A stretch of 64,000 nt of DNA from Cryobacterium sp. PH31-O1 (GCF_030063455.1 NZ_JASITB010000008.1:124001-188000); one strand, 5' to 3'. Shown: positions 54,775-63,772, numbered from the stretch's first letter. Translations and numbers: made by a program. Notes: a model not told the origin generated them from the letters alone.

Positions 54775-55572
54775 TTAGCGGGCGAGGAACTCGATGGCGG
54801 CCTGCTTGAAGGCGCGCGCGCTGACGGCATTGGTGTGGGTGCGGGCGGGCAGCCAGAGTACCTCGGAGTCGGCGGCGAGCGCCGCGAGCTCGGTCGTTCC
54901 GGTTGCGAGCACGTCGCGGTCGCCGGTAACGAAAAGCATCGGACGGGCCGGAACGGCGACGTTCGGCTCGAAGCGTTCCGTCTTTATCGCAGCGATGAGC
55001 CGCAGCAGGGCCGCGGTATCAGCACCCGGCGCGAGCTGCATCATAGCCAGGAGGGCGGCGGTCGCCTCGTGGTCAATTGCGCTTGAGTCCTCTAGAAAGC
55101 GGTCGGCCGCAGCGAGGTCGAAGTCAGCGAGTGGATCTTCGGCACTCATACCGCCGAGCACGGCGCGATTGATCAGGTCGGAGCGCTCAGCGACGAGCTC
55201 CCAGACCAGGCGGGAGCCAAACGAATAGCCCACGAGGTCGACGCCGGAGGCAGAATCGCCGGCCTCACGGGGCCGGACGCCGGCTAACGCGAGTACCTCG
55301 AGAAGGCTGGCGCGCATGCGGCTCGGGGCGTAAGCATCCGTTTCTCGTGGGGCGTGGCTGTTGCCGTGGCCGAGCAGGTCGACGGTAAGCACCCGGCGGC
55401 CGGCGGCAGCGAGATCACGCACCCAACCGGTCGCCTCCCAATTGAGGGCGCTCGACGAGGCAAAGCCGTGCACGAGGAGCACCGGGGCGAGGCCAGCGTC
55501 AAAGGCAGGTTCGTATTGCTGCCAGTGCAGATTTGTACCGTGCAGTCCCACGGCAAGCGTGTCAGCGGTCAT
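54775..55572 (-). CDS. Alpha/beta hydrolase coupled to the 2-oxoacid dehydrogenase operon
   Basis: A 265-residue alpha/beta hydrolase with a full apparent triad: oxyanion strand VLLVHGFASSSALNWEATG, nucleophile in LVGYSFGSRLVWEL near residue 118, acid in FVTGDRDVLATG, and His in PARTHTNAVSARAF near the end. No CoA-acyltransferase HxxxDG motif is present. The ATG at 55572 follows the lipoyl-protein stop by 3 bp, with GAGGA in the preceding gene end, so translation is coupled. In proteobacterial AcoC (acetoin dehydrogenase E2) a lipoyl domain is fused to just such a hydrolase-fold domain; here the two parts would be separate proteins. Alternatively it is an unrelated esterase or thioesterase. 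Confidence 0.85.
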   Translation of the reverse strand: MTADTLAVGLHGTNLHWQQYEPAFDAGLAPVLLVHGFASSSALNWEATGWVRDLAAAGRRVLTVDLLGHGNSHAPRETDAYAPSRMRASLLEVLALAGVRPREAGDSASGVDLVGYSFGSRLVWELVAERSDLINRAVLGGMSAEDPLADFDLAAADRFLEDSSAIDHEATAALLAMMQLAPGADTAALLRLIAAIKTERFEPNVAVPARPMLFVTGDRDVLATGTTELAALAADSEVLWLPARTHTNAVSARAFKQAAIEFLAR

Positions 55573-55575
55573 TCG

Positions 55576-55905
55576 TTAATCCTCATCGAGAACGGCGGAG
55601 AGTCGCACGCGCCGTTTCGGCGCAGCCTCCTGCGGCACGGTGCCCACGATGCCGGCGGAATCATCGGCGACCGTGAAGGTGATCAGCGGGGCATCGACGA
55701 GCACGACATCGCCGGGGTCGCCGTGCAGGGTGAGCACGATACCGGCAATCGGCGAGGGCAATTCCACCGACGATTTGGTCGTTTCGACCTCAACGAAGGG
55801 CTGGTTGCGTTCAACCTGGTCGCCAACGGCGACGAGCCATTCGAGCACGGTGGCCTCGAGCAGGCCTTCACCGAGGTCGGGCAGGGGAAATGAGATTTCA
55901 GCCAC
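55576..55905 (-). CDS. Free-standing lipoyl-domain protein (E2 without catalytic core)
   Basis: A 109-residue protein made almost only of a lipoyl domain: ISFPLPDLGEGLLEATVLEW, then VEVETTKSSVELPSPIAGIV with the lipoyl-Lys in TTKS near residue 41, and a C-terminal basic tail PKRRVRLSAVLDED. The peripheral-subunit-binding and acyltransferase domains of a normal E2 (over 400 residues) are missing, and there is no frameshifted remainder: the next gene begins 3 bp after the stop. The GTG at 55905 has GGAG upstream and overlaps the E1 beta stop by 8 bp. It should carry the acyl or acetyl group formed by the E1 proteins. Confidence 0.86.
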   Translation of the reverse strand: MAEISFPLPDLGEGLLEATVLEWLVAVGDQVERNQPFVEVETTKSSVELPSPIAGIVLTLHGDPGDVVLVDAPLITFTVADDSAGIVGTVPQEAAPKRRVRLSAVLDED

Positions 55906-56920
55906 GGCGATACTCCAATACTCGCTGAACTCCAAAGAGAATTCGATCAATGTTCGGGATGTACTCGTCTTCAAGGTCGCCAGAGGGGTACGGCACATCG
56001 AAGCCGGTCACGCGCTCCACCGGCGCCCGCAGCGAATCGAAACAACTCTGCGAGACGAGCGCGGCCACCTCAGCACCGAGGCCAGCGGTGTGCGGGCCCT
56101 CGTGCACGACGATGGCGCGACGCGTGCGCGAAACGGATGCCGCCAGCCCGGCCTCGTCGATCGGTTTCAGCCAGCGCAGATCAAGTACCTCAAGTTCGAT
56201 GCCGTCTTCGGCGGCGAGCTCGGCCACCTGCAGGCAGCGTGAGACCATGGCGCCCCAGGCGATGAGGGTGGCGTGCTTGCCGGAACGGGCAATTACCGAA
56301 CCTTCGAGAGAAGAAGTGTCTTCCACGGCCAGGTCAACCTCGCCCTTGTTCCAGTACCGGGCCTTAGGCTCCATGAAGATGACCGGGTCGGGCATTGAGG
56401 CGGCCTTTTTGAGCAGGTGGTAGGCCTGCTGCGGGTTCGACGGAGACACAACTTTAAGCCCCGGAACGTGCGCGAACAGCGATTCCAGGCTCTCGCCGTG
56501 GTGTTCGGGGGCCCGAATGCCGCCGAAGCTCGGCACGCGCAACGTCACCGGCATGGGCAGGCGTCCGCGGCTGCGATAGTTCATGCGGGCCAGCTGCGTA
56601 ATAATCTGGTTCACCGCCGGGTAGGCGAAGCCGTCGAACTGCACCTCGGGAATGGGGTGGAATCCGGCCATTGCCAGGCCGATCGCAGTGCCGAGAATGC
56701 CCGACTCCGCCAGCGGGGTGTCAAAAACCCGGTTCGCTCCGAAACGCTGCTGCAACCCGTCGGTGACGCGAAAGACACCGCCGAGCACACCGACATCTTC
56801 GCCGAAGATGAGGGCGCGGTCGTCGTCTTCGAGAATTTCACCGAGCGCCCGGTTGATGGCCTGCTGCATGGAAAGCTGCAGGAGGGGCGTCTGACGAACC
56901 AGCTCAAGAATTTCAGACAT
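55898..56920 (-). CDS. 2-oxoacid dehydrogenase E1 component, beta subunit
   Basis: A 340-residue transketolase-like protein. It has MQQAINRALGEILEDDDRAL and FGEDVGVLGGVFRVTDGLQ near residue 40, FDTPLAESGILGTAIGLAMA, PEVQFDGFAYPAVNQI, RVPSFGGIRAPEHHGESLE and the C-terminal FDVPYPSGDLEDEYIPN. These fit PdhB/BkdB/AcoB subunits of ThDP dehydrogenases. Start overlaps the E1 alpha stop by 8 bp and the stop overlaps the lipoyl gene. Branched-chain 2-oxoacid, pyruvate and acetoin enzymes are all possible. Confidence 0.92.
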   Translation of the reverse strand: MSEILELVRQTPLLQLSMQQAINRALGEILEDDDRALIFGEDVGVLGGVFRVTDGLQQRFGANRVFDTPLAESGILGTAIGLAMAGFHPIPEVQFDGFAYPAVNQIITQLARMNYRSRGRLPMPVTLRVPSFGGIRAPEHHGESLESLFAHVPGLKVVSPSNPQQAYHLLKKAASMPDPVIFMEPKARYWNKGEVDLAVEDTSSLEGSVIARSGKHATLIAWGAMVSRCLQVAELAAEDGIELEVLDLRWLKPIDEAGLAASVSRTRRAIVVHEGPHTAGLGAEVAALVSQSCFDSLRAPVERVTGFDVPYPSGDLEDEYIPNIDRILFGVQRVLEYRRG

Positions 56921-57983
56921 GTTCGGATTCCTCTCTCCACTGGCGCGCCTGGGCGCCGAGCGTCGGCGTTGATTCTTGAAAAACGAAGTCGAACATTTCG
57001 CTGCCTGGTCGGCTTGTCAGGGCGACCACGCCGGCGCGAATGTCGTTCGCCTGGTGCTGGGCCTGGGCATCGGCCTCGGCGAAGAAGGCCTCATCGGCCA
57101 CGCCCCGGGCGAGCAGCACCGCGCGAAACCGGCTCAGCGGGTCTTCGCCACCGTCGATTTTCTCGTCGTCGAGGGTGCGATACCGACCGGGGTCGTCGCT
57201 CGTGGAGTGCGGACCACGCCGGTAGGTCATGGCCTCGACGACAACCGGGCCGAGGCCGGCCCTGGCGTGCGCGACAGCCCGCCGGGTGGCCTCAAGAACA
57301 GCGAGCACGTCGTTGCCGTCGACCCGCACGGCCGCCATGCCGTAGCCGGCGGCGCGCGCCGCGACGGATCCGCCGGCTACCTGCTGCTCGGTGGGTACCG
57401 AGATGGCCCAGCCGTTGTTCTGCACGAAGAAGATGACCGGCGCCTTGAGGATGGCGGCGAAGTTCATGGCCTCGTGCACGTCGCCCTGCGAGCTGGCACC
57501 GTCGCCGAGAAAGGCCAGGCCCACGCCAAGCCCGCCAGCGGATGCCCCGTTCAGCGTCTGGCCGTGCGCCCACCCGACCGCGTGCAGTACGGAACCACCG
57601 ACGACGGCCTGAAATGGGGCGAAGCGGGTGGCGACGGAATCGTAGAGCCCGCCGTGCCAGATGGCCTTGTGGGTCGACATGTACTCGACCATGTTCACGC
57701 CGAATGTGTAAGCCACGCCCATCTCGCGGTAGGTCGGAAAGACGAAGTCCCTGCTCCTGTCGACAGCGGCACCGGCACCGACCTGGGCGGCTTCCTGGCC
57801 GAGCATTGGGGCGTAGCCGGGAATGAGGCCCTGGCGCTGCCAGGCCACCGCATCGCGGTCGAGCTGACGCACGTTGGACAGCATCCGGTACAGGTCACGC
57901 AGTTCGTCGTGGCCCGGACCGGCGGCATCCGCTGAAGAACTGGGCAGGGTGTCGAGCGTGGCAGCGAGTGCGCGAGGCGCCAT
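56913..57983 (-). CDS. 2-oxoacid dehydrogenase E1 component, alpha subunit
   Basis: A 356-residue subunit. It has YRMLSNVRQLDRDAVAWQRQ near residue 35, PGYAPMLGQEAAQVGAGAAV, FVFPTYREMGVAY, the ThDP motif beginning GDGASSQGDVHEAMNFAAIL and ending QNNGWAISVPT near residue 200, and YRRGPHSTSDDPGRYR (phosphorylation-loop-like region). The start is ATG 57983, just after GGAAGGAGCC; earlier starts would add about 58 poorly supported residues. It begins an operon divergent from an Lrp-type regulator, the arrangement known for branched-chain dehydrogenases (bkd) in actinobacteria. Confidence 0.92.
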   Translation of the reverse strand: MAPRALAATLDTLPSSSADAAGPGHDELRDLYRMLSNVRQLDRDAVAWQRQGLIPGYAPMLGQEAAQVGAGAAVDRSRDFVFPTYREMGVAYTFGVNMVEYMSTHKAIWHGGLYDSVATRFAPFQAVVGGSVLHAVGWAHGQTLNGASAGGLGVGLAFLGDGASSQGDVHEAMNFAAILKAPVIFFVQNNGWAISVPTEQQVAGGSVAARAAGYGMAAVRVDGNDVLAVLEATRRAVAHARAGLGPVVVEAMTYRRGPHSTSDDPGRYRTLDDEKIDGGEDPLSRFRAVLLARGVADEAFFAEADAQAQHQANDIRAGVVALTSRPGSEMFDFVFQESTPTLGAQARQWREESEHV

Positions 57984-58101
57984 GCTGGCTCCTTCCATCG
58001 GTGGGCGGGTCACAGTAAAGTTAGTGACTTTGTCGAGCGTCTGCCACAGTGCCCAATTAGAGTGCACAATCTGCGAATGTTTGTGTGGTTTATCGACTAA
58101 A

Positions 58102-58117
58102 TACCATACAGTTGGTA
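58102..58117. promoter_or_regulatory. Candidate Lrp-type operator between the E1 operon and its regulator
   Basis: TACCA-TACAGT-TGGTA is a 5-bp inverted repeat with 6-bp spacer in the 188-bp gap between the E1 alpha start (57983) and the Lrp-family gene start (58172), embedded in AT-rich DNA. Lrp/AsnC sites are often of this loose dyad form. Confidence 0.4.
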
Positions 58118-58171
58118 CATTCACCCGTCGTAGCACCGCCGCCCGACGGACATGCACGAAAGGTCACCCAC

Positions 58172-58660
58172 ATGGATGTCGACTCCCTGGACTCCCGCCT
58201 CGTCACCCTGTTTTGCGAGCGACCGAAGCTCTCGGTGCTCGAGGCTTCGCGCCGGCTCAAGGTGGCCAGGGCCACGGTGCAGGCTCGCCTCGACCGACTG
58301 ATGAACCGAGGAGTCATCAAGTCCTGGGCGCCCACGCTCAATCCGAGTGAGTTCGGTTACCCGGTCACTGCCTATTGCTCGCTCACCGTGCGGCAGGATT
58401 CCGGCCACGCCGTCGTCGTCGCCGCCCTCGCGAAGATTCCCGAGATTCTCGAACTGCACACCGTCTCCGGCGACAGTGACATGCTTGCCCGGGTCGTCGC
58501 CCGGTCGAATGCCGACGTGCAGCGCGTACTCGATCTGATCGTCGCGACGCAGACGGTCGTACGTTCCTCGAGCGTAATCGTGTTGCAGACCCACATTGAA
58601 GCGCAGGCCCTCGCCCTGCTGCAGGCCACCGCCCCATCTGACCCCGTTTCACGCCCCTAG
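58172..58660 (+). CDS. Lrp/AsnC-family transcriptional regulator
   Basis: A 162-residue regulator. The N-terminal helix-turn-helix has RLVTLFCERPKLSVLEASRR and LKVARATVQARLDRLMNRGVI. The C-terminal RAM/AsnC domain has GYPVTAYCSLTVRQDSGH, LELHTVSGDSDMLARVVA and VVRSSSVIVLQTHI. The start is ATG 58172 with GAAAGG upstream. It is divergent from the E1/lipoyl operon, so it is the probable regulator, as BkdR is in other bacteria. Confidence 0.88.
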   Translation: MDVDSLDSRLVTLFCERPKLSVLEASRRLKVARATVQARLDRLMNRGVIKSWAPTLNPSEFGYPVTAYCSLTVRQDSGHAVVVAALAKIPEILELHTVSGDSDMLARVVARSNADVQRVLDLIVATQTVVRSSSVIVLQTHIEAQALALLQATAPSDPVSRP

Positions 58661-58754
58661 CCGCCCACACTCACCCCGGCCACCCCGGCCACCCGACCGG
58701 TCGCGCGTGAGATAATAAGGGTTGGTCCCTTGTTCTTACGGAGCTCCCACACCT

Positions 58755-61700
58755 ATGGCCCATTCCCTCAGCACTCACGAGATCGCCCGCATCGTTGGCA
58801 GCCAGTCGTTCTCGCGCGGTGAACGCTACGCCCGCAACGGTCACGTCACCGAACAGTCCTGGGCCCCGTCGGGAACACACCTCACCGGCCGCGTGAGCGG
58901 CACCAGCCCCCAGCCGTACACGGTGCTCGTCTCGTTCACGCTGAATGCCGCGGGCCAGGCGGTTCGAGCCAGCGGAACCTGCACCTGCCCGATGGGCAGT
59001 AACTGCAAACACGTCGCCGCCCTGCTGCTGGCCAGCCGCAGCACCCCGGCCGAGCGCGCGGCCGAGCGCAACACGTCCAACCTGCGCGCTATCGGCGACC
59101 GCCGCACTCCGGTCTTCGAATCGACCTTCGTGCCGGCCGCCTACCAGCCGCCCTCCCCGGCGCCGGTCATTCCACTTCGCCCGCCGGTGCCCGCCTGGCG
59201 CGCCGCCCTGGCGCCGATCGCCAAACCGACCAGCACCGAGACGGCCACCAGCACGGCCCTCGCCCTGCAATTCGATCTGCTCGACCCCGCCTACAGTCCC
59301 AACCGGCGCCCACAGCCCCGCCGTCTCGGGGCCCGCCCCATGGTGATGGGCAAGAAGGGCAAGTGGATTCGCGGCTCCCTCACCTGGGACAACCTGTCCT
59401 GGACCCCCGGCACCTACAATCGCGCACACCGCAAAATTCTCAACGCCCTCTACGCCCTCTCGGCCACCGGGCAGCGCTATTACAGTTACACCGACCACTG
59501 GCTCTACCTTGACAATTTCGAGAACAAGGCGCTCTGGGACCTGTTGCACGAGGCCCAGCTGAGCGGTCTGCCCATGGTCTGCGCGACGGATGCCCAGAAT
59601 CCCGTTCTGCTCTCGCCCACGCCCGCCGCGCTCGAGGTCGACATCCGGCGTGACGACGAGGGCCTGCAACTGACCCCATTACTTTTGTTGAACGAGCGGC
59701 TGCACCGCGGCGCTGAATTCGGATTTCTGGGCGATCCGGCGCACGGCGCGTACACCTTCACGAGCCCCGCAGACCCGCTGGCGACCGGCCGGCAGCTCGT
59801 TCTCGCCCCGCTGAACGCGCAGGTCAGTTCCGAGATCCGTGCCCTCGCGGTCACTGGCGGCTTTGACATTCCCGCCGACGACGAAGCAGCTTTTCTCGCC
59901 GACTACTACCCGTTCCTGCAACAGAAACTGGCCTTGACCAGCCACGACGCTTCGTTTGAACTGCCAAAGACCGCCCGCCCGCTGTTGGCCCTCGCCATCA
60001 CCCACCAGACGGATGCCCGCATCACCCTGGCCTGGGAGTGGCAATACGTCACGCCCCCGAAAACGGGCCAGGTCGAGGCAGGCCCCGGCGAGATCCCGAC
60101 ATCCGACGCTGCCGCGGCAAACACCGTGCTCTACCGACACCCCCTGCGCCCCACGCCCGGCGACACCCGCTTTCGCGACCTGACCCGCGAAGCCGATACG
60201 CTGCGAGGCGTTGAACGCTCGATCCGCTCGTTCGAGCCGCTCTGGCAGCCCGCCACGGCGATCAGCGCGGCCAAACTACTTGAGCACTCCGAGCTGCGCG
60301 GCGCCGTCATGATCAATTTTCTCGAGCACAGCGTGCCGCAGCTCACCGCGGCCGGCATCGTCGTGCAGGTCTCGGCCGACGCCCCGAGCTACCGTGAGGC
60401 CGACGAAGCGCCGGTGATCAGCCTCGCCACCACCGAAAGCACGGATACCCGCGACTGGTTCGACCTCGCCGTCACCGTGACGATCGAGGGCGAAGACATT
60501 CCCTTCGACGACCTGTTCCGGGCGCTGGCTACCGACCAAGACCTGATGATCCTCGACAGCGGCACCTATTTCAGCCTCGATCGGCCCGAGCTGCAGCAGC
60601 TGCGGCGTTTGATCGAAGAGGCTCGCGGCCTGCAGGAGAGCAACGCCGGCACGCTCGGCCTCAGCCGGTTTCAGGCCGACCTGTGGGACGAACTGCAGCT
60701 GCTCGGTGTCGTTGCCGAACAGGCCGCCACCTGGCGCAGCGCCGTGGAGGGCCTCGCCGCCCTTCAGGGGCTGGCGGAAGCAGCACCGATCGCCGAACGC
60801 CCGCTCCCGCCAGCCGTGCACGCTACCCTGCGCGCCTACCAGCAGACCGGATTCGACTGGCTGAGCTTTCTCTACGACCACCGGCTCGGCGGCGTACTCG
60901 CCGACGACATGGGACTCGGCAAGACCCTGCAGGCCATCGCCCTCATCGCCCACGCTCGGGACAGCCAACGCGCTGCCGACGGTGCTGCCCGCAAACCGTT
61001 CCTCGTCGTCGCTCCCACGAGCGTCGTCTCCAACTGGGCTACCGAGTGCGCCCGGTTCGCGCCCGACCTCGCGACGACCGCCATCACCCAGACCGCCGGC
61101 AAGCGCGGCTCCAGCCTGCTCGACGCGATGGGCGAAGCGGATGTCGTGATCACCTCCTACACGCTGTTCCGCCTCGACTTCGAGGAGTACAACGCACAGG
61201 ACTGGGCCGGACTGCTGCTCGACGAGGCCCAGTTCGTGAAGAACCACCAGAGTAAGGCGCACGTCTGCGCGCGCCGACTGCGCACCCCGTTCAAGCTCGC
61301 CATCACCGGCACGCCCATGGAAAACAACCTCATGGAGTTGTGGTCGCTGCTCTCCATCACCGCCCCCGGCCTGTTCCCGAGCCCCAGCCGGTTCGCCGAC
61401 TACTACCGCAAACCCATTGAAGCGGATGCCGACGCCGACCGGCTCGCGCAGCTGCGCCGCCGCATCCGTCCTTTCATGCTGCGGCGCACCAAGTCTGAGG
61501 TGGCCAGCGATCTGCCCGAGAAGCAGGAGCAGGTGCTCGAACTCGACCTGCACCCACGGCACCGCAAGGTCTACGACATGCACCTCGCCCGCGAACGCCA
61601 GAAGGTGCTCGGCCTGATCGAGGACATGAATGCGAACCGGTTCGAGATTTTTCGCTCGCTCACCATGCTGCGCCAGCTCAGCCTCGACGCGAGCCTCTAC

Positions 61701-62228
61701 GACGCGAAATACGACAGTGTGCCGTCGACCAAGCTCGACGCTCTGCTCGAACTTCTGGAAGACACGGTCGCCGAGGGCCACCGCACGCTCATATTCAGCC
61801 AGTTCACCCAGTACCTCGGCAAGGCGCGCGACCGGCTCGACGCGGCCGGCATCAGCTACTCCTACCTCGACGGCAAGACCCGCAACCGGGCCAAGGCCAT
61901 CAGCGACTTCAAAGAGGGCACGAGCTCCGTCTTTCTGATCAGCCTCAAGGCCGGCGGATTCGGCCTCAACCTCACCGAGGCCGACTACGTCATTCTGCTC
62001 GACCCGTGGTGGAACCCGGCAACCGAGGCTCAGGCCGTCGACCGGGTACACCGCATCGGTCAGACCAAGAACGTCATGGTCTACCGTCTGGTCTCCAAGG
62101 ACACCATCGAAGAGAAGGTCATGGCCCTCAAGGCCACCAAGGCTCGCCTGTTCGAAAGCGTCATGACCGACGGCGCACCGCAGGGTACCGCCCTGACCGC
62201 CGCCGACATCCGCGAGCTCCTGGCCTGA
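58755..62228 (+). CDS. SNF2-family helicase with SWIM zinc finger
   Basis: A 1157-residue protein. A SWIM zinc finger lies at about residues 75-95 (GTCTCPMGSNCKHVAALLLA). A long middle region (residues 130-690) is typical of bacterial SNF2 proteins. The ATPase has DDMGLGKTLQAIALIAHARD (Walker A), VVAPTSVVSNW, LLLDEAQFVKNHQS (DEAQ box), KLAITGTPMENNLMELWS, and the C-terminal helicase lobe TLIFSQFTQYLGKARDRLD, SLKAGGFGLNLTEADYVILL, DPWWNPATEAQAVDRVHRIG. GGAG precedes the ATG. Such proteins remodel protein-DNA complexes or RNA polymerase (RapA-like); the exact role is unknown. It is not flanked by defence genes. Confidence 0.92.
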   Translation: MAHSLSTHEIARIVGSQSFSRGERYARNGHVTEQSWAPSGTHLTGRVSGTSPQPYTVLVSFTLNAAGQAVRASGTCTCPMGSNCKHVAALLLASRSTPAERAAERNTSNLRAIGDRRTPVFESTFVPAAYQPPSPAPVIPLRPPVPAWRAALAPIAKPTSTETATSTALALQFDLLDPAYSPNRRPQPRRLGARPMVMGKKGKWIRGSLTWDNLSWTPGTYNRAHRKILNALYALSATGQRYYSYTDHWLYLDNFENKALWDLLHEAQLSGLPMVCATDAQNPVLLSPTPAALEVDIRRDDEGLQLTPLLLLNERLHRGAEFGFLGDPAHGAYTFTSPADPLATGRQLVLAPLNAQVSSEIRALAVTGGFDIPADDEAAFLADYYPFLQQKLALTSHDASFELPKTARPLLALAITHQTDARITLAWEWQYVTPPKTGQVEAGPGEIPTSDAAAANTVLYRHPLRPTPGDTRFRDLTREADTLRGVERSIRSFEPLWQPATAISAAKLLEHSELRGAVMINFLEHSVPQLTAAGIVVQVSADAPSYREADEAPVISLATTESTDTRDWFDLAVTVTIEGEDIPFDDLFRALATDQDLMILDSGTYFSLDRPELQQLRRLIEEARGLQESNAGTLGLSRFQADLWDELQLLGVVAEQAATWRSAVEGLAALQGLAEAAPIAERPLPPAVHATLRAYQQTGFDWLSFLYDHRLGGVLADDMGLGKTLQAIALIAHARDSQRAADGAARKPFLVVAPTSVVSNWATECARFAPDLATTAITQTAGKRGSSLLDAMGEADVVITSYTLFRLDFEEYNAQDWAGLLLDEAQFVKNHQSKAHVCARRLRTPFKLAITGTPMENNLMELWSLLSITAPGLFPSPSRFADYYRKPIEADADADRLAQLRRRIRPFMLRRTKSEVASDLPEKQEQVLELDLHPRHRKVYDMHLARERQKVLGLIEDMNANRFEIFRSLTMLRQLSLDASLYDAKYDSVPSTKLDALLELLEDTVAEGHRTLIFSQFTQYLGKARDRLDAAGISYSYLDGKTRNRAKAISDFKEGTSSVFLISLKAGGFGLNLTEADYVILLDPWWNPATEAQAVDRVHRIGQTKNVMVYRLVSKDTIEEKVMALKATKARLFESVMTDGAPQGTALTAADIRELLA

Positions 62229-62279
62229 CCTCGCCTGTCCGCTTCCCCGCACCAAAATATGGACGGGGCCCGGGCCCGA

Positions 62280-62313
62280 GCCGTGGGCCCAGTCTATAAA
62301 CTGGGCCCACGGC
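62280..62313. repeat. Perfect 14-bp inverted repeat within a GGGCCC array
   Basis: GCCGTGGGCCCAGT (62280-62293) and ACTGGGCCCACGGC (62300-62313) flank CTATAA. The palindrome GGGCCC occurs five times between 62266 and 62327. Stop codon of the helicase is at 62228 and the next start at 62450. No T run follows, so a simple terminator is not obvious; an operator or a structured RNA element is possible. Confidence 0.75.
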
Positions 62314-62449
62314 CATAACATGGGCCCGCAACCGCCGAAGGCGTCGCTACCGTTCGCGAGCTCAGCGTGCGAACCGGCACCGTAAGTTAACCCGCCACCC
62401 CTAGACTGCACGCGACTGCCAACGCCAGCGCCCTGCAGAAACGGGTTCA

Positions 62450-63772
62450 ATGTCCACTATCTTCGACCGGGTTGACACCCGCCTGGCGACGATGCTCACC
62501 CCGAGCCGCCGCCTCACCCTCCAACGCCCGCGCGCCCTGGCGTTGGGCTTCCTCGGCCTGCACACGGTCTTCCTGTTCGCTCTGCTCCCCACCATCCTCA
62601 CCGGCCGCGTGCTCGGAGACCTTCCGCTCTACCGCACCTGGGCCGAACTCGGCCGGAACAACAGTCTCTGGCAAGGTATCGATACCGCCTGGGTCTACCC
62701 GATCGGCGCCATGCTTCCGATCGCGTTCGCGGGGATCGCCGGTCCACTTCTGTATCAACTGCTGTGGTTCCTGATGACGACCGCGCTCAACGCCGTCGCC
62801 GTCGCCGCGCTCACCGACTGGGGTCGCCGCCGCAGCGGCTTCAAGTCAGCCTGGTACTGGCTGCTCGCATCGTTCCTCCTCAGCCCGGTGGGCCTGCTGC
62901 GCCTCGAAGGAATCACCGCCCCCCTCGTTATCGTCGGCCTCGTGCTACTCGCCCGGCGTCCGTTTGTGGCAGCGGCCCTGCTCACTCTCGCCACCTGGAT
63001 CAAGGTCTGGCCGGCCGCCGTCATTCTGGCCGTGGTCACCGTGTCGCCCCGTCGAGGCACGGTCCTGCTCACGGGGGCTGGCCTGTCGGCCGGAGTGGCA
63101 GCATCCGTTTGGCTGCTCGGCGGACTGCGATTTTTCACCGGATTCATCACGGAACAGACCGACCGCGCCCTGCAACTCGAGGCGCCCATCACCACCCCGT
63201 GGGTGTGGCTGGCCACACTGGGCCGCCCCGGCACGGTCATCTACGAGAACTATTCCATTGCCACGCGCGAGGTAGCCGGCCCCGGCACGGATCTGGTCGC
63301 CTCACTCATGACGCCGGTCATGTTCGGGGCCATCACGGCCATTTTTGTGCTGTTGCTATTCGCCACACTTCGGCGAGCGGATGCCGCCCAGCTCATTCTG
63401 CTCGGTTCCCTCGCCCTGGTCAGCGCGTTCGTCGTCTTCAACAAGGTCGGATCGCCGCAGTACATGCTGTGGCTGGTGCCGGTGGTTGCCGTCGGTGTTA
63501 GCCGCAGCTGGATGCTCTGGCGGGTTCCGGCCGTGCTCATGCTGGCCATCGCGGGCCTGACAACGCTGGTCTTCCCCATCTTCTACCTGCCGCTCATCAA
63601 CGGCGACCCGTTCTCGCTGCTGTTGCTCACCGTGCGCAACGCGCTCCTCGTCATGCTGTTGGGCTGGTCGGTCACGGTTCTCGCTCGATTGGCGTTGGCC
63701 AAGCCGGAGCGAAAAATCGATACCGGAGCCCGCCGCCCACTCCCAGTCGGCCAAGGCAGAATAGACGAGTGA
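62450..63772 (+). CDS. GT87/DUF2029-like polyprenol-phosphate-dependent glycosyltransferase
   Basis: A 440-residue membrane protein with about 11-12 hydrophobic helices, fitting the GT87 (mannosyltransferase PimE-like, DUF2029) family. It has DLPLYRTWAELGRNNSLWQG in the first loop, LEGITAPLVIVGLVLLARRP, ATWIKVWPAAVILAVVTVSP near residue 185 and the NKVGSPQYMLWLVPVVAVGV segment. GT87 enzymes use polyprenyl-phosphate mannose or similar donors to build lipoglycans on the outer face of the membrane. The ATG at 62450 follows the GGGCCC region. Its TGA overlaps the GTG of the phosphatase gene. Confidence 0.85.
   Translation: MSTIFDRVDTRLATMLTPSRRLTLQRPRALALGFLGLHTVFLFALLPTILTGRVLGDLPLYRTWAELGRNNSLWQGIDTAWVYPIGAMLPIAFAGIAGPLLYQLLWFLMTTALNAVAVAALTDWGRRRSGFKSAWYWLLASFLLSPVGLLRLEGITAPLVIVGLVLLARRPFVAAALLTLATWIKVWPAAVILAVVTVSPRRGTVLLTGAGLSAGVAASVWLLGGLRFFTGFITEQTDRALQLEAPITTPWVWLATLGRPGTVIYENYSIATREVAGPGTDLVASLMTPVMFGAITAIFVLLLFATLRRADAAQLILLGSLALVSAFVVFNKVGSPQYMLWLVPVVAVGVSRSWMLWRVPAVLMLAIAGLTTLVFPIFYLPLINGDPFSLLLLTVRNALLVMLLGWSVTVLARLALAKPERKIDTGARRPLPVGQGRIDE

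Noticed and set aside
58755..62228. SNF2 helicase as part of a phage-defence system
   Set aside because: No nuclease, methyltransferase, Sir2 or other defence partner is adjacent; SWIM/SNF2 genes are common housekeeping-like genes in actinobacteria.
60276..62450. Long open frame (over 700 codons) on the minus strand
   Set aside because: It is antisense to the SNF2 helicase, has no family motif, and its reading is explained by GC-rich codon bias in the opposite frame.
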